DNA from: Diphasiastrum complanatum
Lineage: Eukaryota > Streptophyta > Lycopodiopsida > Lycopodiales > Lycopodiaceae
Reading direction: 5' to 3'
DNA: 64,000 nt
Assembly: GCA_029204225.1 (NCBI GenBank)
Contig: CM055095.1
Span: forward strand, 38,742,141 to 38,806,140
Shown: positions 56,932 through 64,000 of the stretch, one piece after another
Layout of the letters: each line of letters begins with the position of its first letter
Numbering within the stretch: position 1 is the first letter of the stretch
Position numbers and translations under genes: made by a program
The notes under the pieces: generated by a model
What the model was told of the DNA's origin: nothing
What the model saw: the letters and a program-made list of their open reading frames with translations, nothing else
Database searches by the model: none

Positions 56932-58400
56932 TTAGTTAGTTTTCTACTTTTTGTGTAACTCTACCTCCCCTAACACTACTCACACTAACTCTACTCCCCT
57001 AACTAACTTCATCATGATTATTGGTGAAGAGAAAGGATAGAATAGAAGAGGAAGAAGAAGGAGAAGAGAGAAAGAGAGAGAGATGAGATGGAGGTAAGCT
57101 CAAATGCTCAATTTCATTGCTTATGGAAAAACCTTAACTAGCATAAACAAAAAGCATGGAAAATGGAAATAACAAGCAAAGCACAACAATAGCATAAGCA
57201 AGAGTGATTAGCAAATGAGGATGCTTGAGCTCTCAAAATGATAGAGTCTCCTCCTCTCTATTAAGCATGGAAATAGAGTACAAATGGTGTCTTTTTATAA
57301 AATGGGAAGGCCCTTGTCCCAAAATCCTATTGGTTAATATTTACATTGATCCTATCCATTCATCTTGGACCCAACTTGATCCAAGGGTCCACAAAAAGTA
57401 CATTGAAATTCAGAAGATTCATGTGAGTCCCAATTTGGACCCAACTCTAAAAAGTAATCTCTAAGTTTAAAAATGACTTTGGGCCTCAAGTTTTATTTTA
57501 CTTCAAAGGTCCCAAGCCTATTATTATAATTACAACTTAGCTTGTTTGCTCATTGGGCGCTCAAGATGCCAACACATTTTATTGATCAATTTTATTTATT
57601 TACAATTCGTCGGGAATACGCCCAACATCCTCCTTCAACATATTGATCTTAGTTCGACTGGTCATCTTTTGCTTTTTCGTCATCTGAGAAGAGGATGACG
57701 CTGTATCAGATTTCATCCTGATTGACTTCAAGAAATCCAACACCTTCTTTTTGTCTCTTTTTATCATATCAGTGGATTTGTCCTTGTTGTCTTTCTTCAG
57801 AATTGGTGTGACATTCGCCTCGTGGTTGTGAATATCAACATCCATAGTAGTTATAGCTTGTTTGGATAGATCACTCCATCGGATCACCTAGTTGTAGCAT
57901 TGCTTCAACTGGTTCTTCTTGTTCGTAGGTGCCCTTGGTGGATCTATCCTTAAAACTTTTGCCATAGCAGATTTTTGTGATGGTTGAGCTGGTAGTTTCT
58001 TAATTCCGTAACGATCTGGGTCTATGTGCTATAGGACCTGCTCATCGATCAGCTCAGTCTCCTTGTTGTAAGTTAGAGCATGTTGCCAAAAACCTAAATC
58101 ATCGTCTACTAGATCCTCAATAGATTCCATTGACAGCCACGCTACGTTTATCATATTCACTCCAAATGTAGTGGGTGTATCCATGGTGTAACACTTGGGT
58201 GAAGATGTGCTGGGTTCAGGATCTGATTCGTATTGACATGCTTGGTAGCCAATCATTGCTAATGCATCCGTCCATCTCACAACATCCGTCTCTGAATCGT
58301 AGTGACCACCCTTGGTTGGCCTTGGACGATCTATCGTGTGATCTGTCATGGATGATCCGTCATTAGCCTTGGGTGCAATAGGTTTCACCGCCTATGTGGT
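56580..58400 (-). repeat. Right arm of the large inverted repeat
   Basis: Reverse match of 47795-49690, including tail, LTR and leader of family A. Confidence 0.75.
56932..57627 (-). repeat. Family A LTR, minus strand, 3'-deleted
   Basis: It starts at 57627 with TGTTGGGCGTATTCCCGACG after the purine tract. It runs to AACTAACTAAAAG and then jumps to leader sequence, so the last 100 bp or so and the primer site are lost. Confidence 0.75.
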
Positions 58401-58640
58401 TGAATCATCTTGTACAACCTGCTCTCTATTTTCAAAGGTGAGTTTTCCTATACCCCAGTTGTGTACTACTTGTGCAGTCCTCAACCATGGTCTTCCCAAT
58501 AAAACGTGGTATGTAGTTGGAGATTCAAGTATATCCATTACTACAAAGGTTATCACAAACTGCATGCCCGCTATTTTTACAGGGATATCGACAACCACAC
58601 TTTTGGTTTTACATAAGATTGATACGCTAGCTTGATGGCA
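57600..58640 (-). pseudogene. Family A protease end and C-terminal tail
   Basis: On the minus strand VVVDIPVKIAGMQFVITFVV and TTYHVLLGRPWLRTAQVVHN form the C-terminal half of a gypsy retropepsin; the catalytic Asp part is absent. After a stop the tail follows (PIAPKANDGSS, TMDTPTTFGVNMINVAWLS, IRWSDLSKQAITTMDVDIHN), reading to the LTR start and ending RIPDEL with its stop inside the LTR. Protease lying after integrase is out of the usual order and points to a recombined copy. Confidence 0.7.
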
Positions 58641-59708
58641 AGGCCCATGTTGATGTAAGACCTGAAAAGCGTCGGGTAAAAATCCATTGCTTCAAGAAAT
58701 GAGCCAGCAATTTGGAGCCATGGTTTAATCAAGGCTTCAGAAGACAAGGGCCAAATCTGGGTGGCTGATAGTATTTCTCGCTGGATCACCTGCTTGGTGC
58801 CAGAGTCATCAAAAGATGAGGTCCATATTAGCAGTGATTCTGCTTGCCCATTACCGCGAGGATAATAAGGCGTTTTTGTTTTATGGATCATGAAGAATTC
58901 CTTCCAACAAGACCTTGATGGTCTCATTGATGAAATGACTCCTGTGATCGTTGACTATCTCCACCAGGCACCCAAAGCGCACAATGATATTTTCATAGAG
59001 AAACTTCGTAGTGGTCCTAGCATCAGCTACTCTTACTGCCTTGGCTTCGACCCACTTGGTGAGGTAGTCGGTGGCCACAATTATGTATCAAGTCTGGGTA
59101 CTTCTTGATGTAGGGTGAATTGGACCAATGTAATCCAATCCCCACTTTTCAAATGGGGCTTGGGCTAAGAATGGGTGCAGAAGGTCATAATTCAATCTCG
59201 TCAGTCTCCTTGCCCTTTGGCACACATCGCACTTCCTCAAGTATTCCTCCGTATCCTTATGAATCATTGGCCACTAGCATCCTGATTGTAAGATCTTGCG
59301 AACTGTAATGTCGGATGTAAAATGGCCTCCACTCATGCCTTCATGTGAAAGCGAAATGATCTGGGTGCCCTCATGAGGAAGAATACACCGCCGAAGAATC
59401 CCTTTCGATCTTCTTCGATACAATTGGCCGACAATCAACTGATAAGGTCTAGCCTTCAGGATCAATTTTCATTGATTTGCCTTTGGTAGTGACTTGTCTG
59501 GTTGGCCTCGCATTAGATATTCAACAATGTCGGCATCCCATTCTCGTACTGTGTCCACGTAAAATAAGACAGCATCAGTCAACTCATTGTCAGGTTGGAT
59601 TGCAACCTCCTTTCCCTTGATTCGTGACACATGATCTGCCATGTAGTGTTGTTTTTCCTTGCAAACTACTATCCAAGAATCAAACTCCAACAAATCACCA
59701 TCCAACAC
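58641..59708 (-). pseudogene. Family A integrase and RNase H end
   Basis: From 59708 leftward: FDSWIVVCKEKQHYMADHVS (end of RNase H) and a 79-residue frame ending in a stop. Then come QLIVGQLYRRRSKGILRRCI, a zinc finger (SHEGMSGGHF ... CDVCQRARR), KWGLDYIGPIHPTSRS and YIIVATDYLTKWVEAKAVR. HFINETIKVLLEGI and TPYYPRGNGQAESL end the core. The second acidic box reads VNDHRSHF, where relatives have SDRGTHF. Stops lie near 59274, 59105 and 58880. The reverse transcriptase that should precede it is replaced at 59725 by a plus-strand G fragment. Confidence 0.8.
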
Positions 59709-59739
59709 TTCAATTGGCCAAGAATTCCATCAGATCACG

Positions 59740-60161
59740 GTTGGGATATGGATGTAGACGCCCAAAGGGCTCTCACCCTATTTGCAAATAAGTATTTCAA
59801 CTGCCCTGATCCAACAGTCCTTGCGGCAGCCACTTACGCCCGAGACTTAGAGCATTTAATGGGGATTGAAACCAAGTGGGACAATTTTCTCCCCCCCATA
59901 TTCCTTGATCCTAATAAGGCGCTAGCCTCCGACAGAGTCGAAGATCAACTGCCAGTCGCTCGAGTCTATTACCGAGCTGCATTCCTTGGCGATCCTTGGA
60001 CGTGCCGATTCCAAGCTTGGGTCGACCAAGACTGGCTGACATGAGTCCACAAGTCCCTTCACACGCCCAAGGACTTCAAGAAACTGGACCGCATTAATTT
60101 CATCGAAGATGTCATGGGCTACCTGATCCACCAGAGGCAGGCCAAGAAGACTCTCCACTAA
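59740..60161 (+). pseudogene. G-family protein, C-terminal domain
   Basis: The best-kept copy of the domain. It reads GWDMDVDAQRALTLFANKY, PTVLAAATYARDLEHLMGIE, TKWDNFLPPIF, VARVYYRAAFLGDPWTCRFQ and AWVDQDWLT, then one stop (60042-60044), then VHKSLHTPKDFKKLDRINFI and GYLIHQRQAKKTLH before the TAA 60159-60161. It is about 140 residues and rich in aromatic and charged residues. No catalytic motif or zinc finger is seen, and I do not recognise it. It lies 45 bp before an LTR, as in the copy at 4716-5216. Confidence 0.7.
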
Positions 60162-60170
60162 ATCGGCAGA

Positions 60171-60188
60171 GTGCCGAGGGACCGGCAC
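60171..60188 (+). promoter_or_regulatory. Conserved stem-loop 5' of the G LTR
   Basis: GTGCCG-AGGGAC-CGGCAC is a perfect 6-bp stem in the same place as 5226-5243 and 15328-15345. Confidence 0.5.
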
Positions 60189-60207
60189 TATTTCAGGCCG
60201 TGGGTCC

Positions 60208-61019
60208 TATTGGGGGTATTCCCGACGAATTGTAAATAAATAATATTGGCCAATAAAATGTGTTGCGAGGGCATGACATCCTGCGCGTATAAGCCCATGG
60301 TCCAATGAGCACACAAGTTAAGTTGTAAATAAAATAATAGACTTGGGCCCCTTTGTAATTAAAATAAAACTTCAGGCCCAAAGTCAATTTTAGACTTAGA
60401 GTTTACTTTTTAGAGTTGGGTCCAATTTTGGACTCACATGAATCTTGTGAGTTCCAATGTACTTTTTGTGGACCCTTGGATCACGTTGGGTCCAAGATGA
60501 ATGGATAAGATCAATGTAAATATAAGCCAATAGGATTTTGGGGCAAGGGCCTCCCCCATTTATAAAAAGGCACCATTTGTACCCTATTTCCATGCTTAAT
60601 GAGAAGGAGGAAACTCTACCAATTTTTGGAGAGAAGCATCTTTTTTTGCTATTTACTACTTGCTAATGCTCTTGATTGTGTTTTCCATTGCTTTCTATTT
60701 TCATGCTTATGGGTTGTCATAGTTAATGTTTTTCCATTAGCAAGCATAAGGAGCATTTGAGCTAATCTCCACCCTCACTCTCTATCTCTCTCTTTCTCTC
60801 TTCTCTTCTCAATCTCTTCTATTCTTCCCTTCCCTTTCACTAATGAAGGTAGTTTAGGGGAGTAGAGTTAGTGGGAGTAGTGTTAGTGGTGGTAGAGTTA
60901 GGGAAAAAGTAGAGAACTAACTAAAAGTAGCATCTATGCATAGTTAGGTGCCTATGCAGTGATCTAACCCTTGTTGACAGGCGGTAGGGCTACTACTCCA
61001 CGAGATTGATGACCCTACA
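60208..61019 (+). repeat. G-family LTR
   Basis: It starts TATTGGGGGTATTCCCGACG (the second base has changed from G to A) and ends TGACCCTACA, like 5263-6083. CCAAT/TATA boxes lie near 60527 and 60560. Confidence 0.8.
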
Positions 61020-61630
61020 ACTACTCTTGTAATTATCTATTTAGCTATCTTGTAAACTCCACACATTGGAGATATAAACTGTTTTTCTAGATCAAAATAC
61101 ACACAGAGAATGTGCGAGAGTAGAGTAGAGAAGAAAAAGAATAGAAACGAAATAGCTGTGTATGAAAGTCTGCCAATGAGCATAACACAACAAAAGAGCA
61201 GAGTGTCAGGCCACCAACGAACGAGATACTGATCGTCTCTCTCAAAAAAATTAAACTGATAATATAGTTGCTCTATCTCGTGCATCTGCTTGTCTTTTGT
61301 TGTCTTGATTGCTAGAATGAAATCTGTTCTGTGATTTGTAGTTGGGTGTCTAGGAGCTTCCACACAAGAAAATAAATACAAAGAAACAATAATGTTCGCG
61401 ATACGAAACAAACCCGTTCGTGACACATTTTACATCAAATGGAAACCTCCTAAATAAAGAATAAGAAATTAAGAATGAATTCAACACTAAATTTTAGTAT
61501 CTTCGAAAAGGAACATGAATTAGCAAATCCAAATCCAAAATTCCCTTGAGAAATCAACACTCCGACTTGGGATGAAAATCCAAGTGCTTTCTAATTCCAA
61601 TCTGATGTAGAGCTTGCTTTCATTTCCATC
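61020..61630. other. Non-coding DNA between the G LTR and Copia-7
   Basis: A minus-strand open stretch of 129 codons (61037-61426) has no recognisable domain. Its T-rich composition and GTTTGTTTCGTATCGCGAAC resemble LTR sequence near 53545-53580, so it may be an LTR scrap. 61440-61630 is unassigned. Confidence 0.35.
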
Positions 61631-63035
61631 CAACAAGCACACTATTGGTTGCAAATGGGTTTTTCGAGTCAAATATAATCAAGATGACACAATCAACAAA
61701 TATACAAAAAGACTTTGTTGAAAGGGCTTTGCTCAAGTTTATGGACTTGATTATGAGGGGACTTTTGCTCCAGTTGTAAAGATGGTATCAATTAGAATCA
61801 TCATTTCTATTGCTTGTTTTTTCAAATGGCAAGTTTTTTAACTAGATGTCTCAAATGCTGTTTTAAATGGATATCTAGAAAAAGAAATTTATATGGAACA
61901 CCCCTTGCGTTCATCCAAGACAAGACCAAAGTTTGCTTGCTCTTCAAAAGCAAGCACCAAAATCGTGGTATTCTCAACTTAAGACTTTCCTTATCTCACT
62001 AGGATTCAATCTTAGTAACTATGATCCTTCCTTGTATATCAAGTTCTATGATAGTGATATTGTCATTCTTCTAATTTAAAGTTGATGATATTATCCTAAT
62101 AGGAAGTTGTATCAATTTAGTTGAAGAAACCAAAATTGCACTTGGAAGAGAATTCAAGATGCAAGATCTTGGAAAAATTCATTACATCTTAGGATTAGAG
62201 ATTGACTTCCATAATGAGAAAGCTTTTGTTTATCAATCCAAGTATGCTCTTTCAATGTTGAAAAAGTTTAATATGCTAGATTTTAAGAGTATTGATACTC
62301 CTATGGAGCAAATTGTAAAAGACCCTAACAAAGGTGATGAAAGATCCTTCATGGACATCACTCTTTTTAGGAGTCTTATAGACTCCTTAATTTGGCTCAC
62401 CATAACTAGGCCTGATGTAAGTTTTAGTGTTCATAAGTTGAGCCAAGCTATGCAAAATCCTACTATTCATCATTGGAAAATGGCCAAATGGGTACTTAGG
62501 TACATATCTTCACCCTATGATTATGATTTGCTATACAAAGTGAAGATCTTTCTATTTTTGGCTATTCTAACTCGGATTTTGCTAGTGATAAAATAGATCG
62601 GAAATCTACAAGTGCATATGTCATATACCTTGGAGGAAATTTAATATCTTGGCTTTCCAAAAAGCAAGATACCATATCACTCTCATCTTGTGAAGCTGAA
62701 TATAAGGCACTTACTACTACAACAAAAGAAGTGCTTTGGATCAAGAAGTTGCTTTTAGAGCTAAAGACTATCAAGGAGGATGATCTACCATTGATCATGT
62801 GTGACAATATTTCAACACAAGCCCTTGCCCAATATTTCATGCAAGGAGCAAACACATCGAAGTTGCACATCACTTCATGAGAGAGAAGCTCATTGAAGGG
62901 GAAATTTACTTGCAGCACATCGACACAAAATCATGTATTGCAGATTTGCTCACCAAACCTTTGAGAAAAAATTCCTTCATCAAGCATAGAGCCAATCTTG
63001 GATTAATTCCAAGATCCATGTTCAAGTCAACATAG
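61631..63035 (+). pseudogene. Copia-7: reverse transcriptase and RNase H remnant
   Basis: It starts abruptly at TIGCKWVFRVKYNQDDTINK and continues with GLDYEGTFAPVVKMVSIRI and LDVSNAVLNGYLEKEIYME. A frameshifted VDDIIL box (near 62083) follows, then MQDLGKIHYILGLEIDFHNE and YALSMLKKFN. RNase H has SDFASDKIDRKSTSAY, LSKKQDTISLSSCEAEYKAL and CDNISTQAL. Stops lie near 61718, 61840, 62000 and 62078, and frameshifts near 62540 and 62850. Sequence is close to Copia-3 RNase H. Gag, protease and integrase are missing. Confidence 0.88.
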
Positions 63036-63047
63036 ATTTAAAAGGAG

Positions 63048-63842
63048 TGTTAAAAAATGAAAAATCATCTATCTTGACTTTAGGCTTTGGCAAAGTTTTT
63101 TCTATGTGTATGTAATGTTTCATATTGCAAAATGCCAATTTTGGCCTAGAAGAAACTCGAGCTACATGGTTTCTTGAGTCTAGTTGGTCATATACAACAT
63201 GCATATAGAATGTAGACATAGAAATGCCAATTATGGGCTTGTAGAAACTCGTGGCATATCACATGCAATGATTGTAAGTGATCCAAGGTGACATGCAAGG
63301 CATGCACAAAGGGAATTGGACACATGCATAATGATTTGGACAAATTTAGTTTAGAATTTGACACTTGGTAAAAGTAGGTAGAAATGCATGCATGTAAAGT
63401 GACAAATGTCACTAGTTTGCTAGTTCTCACTTTTAGATGTGGATGAAAGTAGGAGAAAGATGGTTCTACCTCGAGCTACTCCAATCTCCATAAATATGTG
63501 TAGGCTCTCTCATAATTTTTGATGAAGAACCAAGCTTTGAAGCTATTCCATGTCAATTTGAATCTATCCTATTGTTTGTTTGAATTTTGCTCTCTCTTTC
63601 TCTCTCTAACTTGAGTAGAGGATTATGCTAATGCATTAAATTCCTGCACTTCTTCTCTTTTGATATTGAATGCGATCATTCTTTGATTATTAGCATGCTA
63701 GATTGTGCTTTGGCCATAAATTCTTGTACTAGAACTTGATATTCAATCTAGAATCAATTTACGTGCTAAACACAAAGCTTAACAAGATCATTCACACTTG
63801 AGAATTGTTCTCCACATGTGTGAACTTGGTGGAATTTTATCA
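63048..63842 (+). repeat. Copia-7 3' LTR
   Basis: It begins TGTTAAAAAATGAAAA after the purine tract AAAAGGAG and is taken to end at TTTTATCA, as in Copia-1; the end is uncertain. It has several GCATGCA/ATGCATGCATG motifs (63195-63395), a CT run near 63590-63605 and CCACATGTGTGAA at about 63811. Confidence 0.65.
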
Positions 63843-64000
63843 ATACAGTCATTCCTTTAGTCATATTTATCTAGGCCTCTTTGTCTTCAATATATCTTGT
63901 ATAAGTTGTCATTGTCGAGTCCATTAGCCTATTTCTTCATATTCGATGATTATCTTCATCACTTGGGTAGGTTGATTGATGGTTTTGCATCACAAATTAG

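Noticed and set aside
61037-61426. A 129-codon minus-strand open frame, possible membrane protein
   Set aside because: T-rich LTR-like sequence gives a Phe/Leu-rich translation; no relatives in the window.

Overview
This window is intergenic DNA from a large, repeat-rich land-plant nuclear genome. The basis is AT-rich DNA filled with Ty1/copia and Ty3/gypsy LTR retrotransposons, plant-style primer sites (initiator tRNA-Met type TGGTATCAGAGC, and one Athila/Tat-like TGGCG type), a chromodomain-bearing gypsy element, and an intron-containing fragment of an actin-related protein 3 gene. I cannot name the species; a fern, lycophyte or gymnosperm would fit, but that is a guess. I see no intact host gene, no rRNA, no tRNA and no CRISPR.

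Layout. 1-3995: 3' part of a dead copia element (Copia-1) carrying a 365-bp MITE and a 3' LTR. 3996-6083: 3' half of a non-autonomous element, here called G, which encodes a coiled-coil protein and ends in an LTR starting TGTTGGGGGTATTCCCAACA. 6084-6230: an antisense scrap of G. 6231-14871: a second copia element (Copia-2), split by a gypsy element (H, 9518-14795, minus strand) flanked by the duplicated target GATGG. 14872-29790: one minus-strand G element, split twice, by a chromovirus (16157-22300, target duplication GCTGG) and by a nearly intact copia element (22722-28879, target duplication TCCTG). 29799-33444: a gypsy integrase scrap, a solo LTR (target duplication TGTTC), two related 24-nt minisatellites and the start of a diverged G-like element (K). 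33445-39500: Copia-3 with both LTRs, lying inside K. 39501-42234: the rest of K. 42235-44040: host-derived DNA with pieces of an ARP3 gene and a leucine-rich-repeat gene. 44041-47300: two fused copia fragments (Copia-4, Copia-5). 47301-59708: two copies of a gypsy family, A, in opposite orientation, forming a large interrupted inverted repeat around a further copia copy (Copia-6). 59740-61019: another G 3' end plus LTR. 61631-63842: Copia-7 and its 3' LTR.

How the pieces relate. A and G share the same LTR but have unrelated interiors. A encodes gag, protease and integrase segments. G, and its distant relative K, encode only a Ser/Thr/Pro-rich, coiled-coil, Gln-rich protein with a conserved C-terminal domain that I do not recognise. 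This looks like an autonomous/non-autonomous pair and is the most promising novelty here. The nesting gives relative ages: the minus-strand G is older than the chromovirus and the copia inserted in it. The two LTRs of the 22722-28879 copia differ at about 9 of 682 positions by eye, so it is young. Those of Copia-3 differ at roughly 40 of about 720. Those of the chromovirus differ by several percent plus a 40-bp deletion. All comparisons were made by eye, without alignment software.
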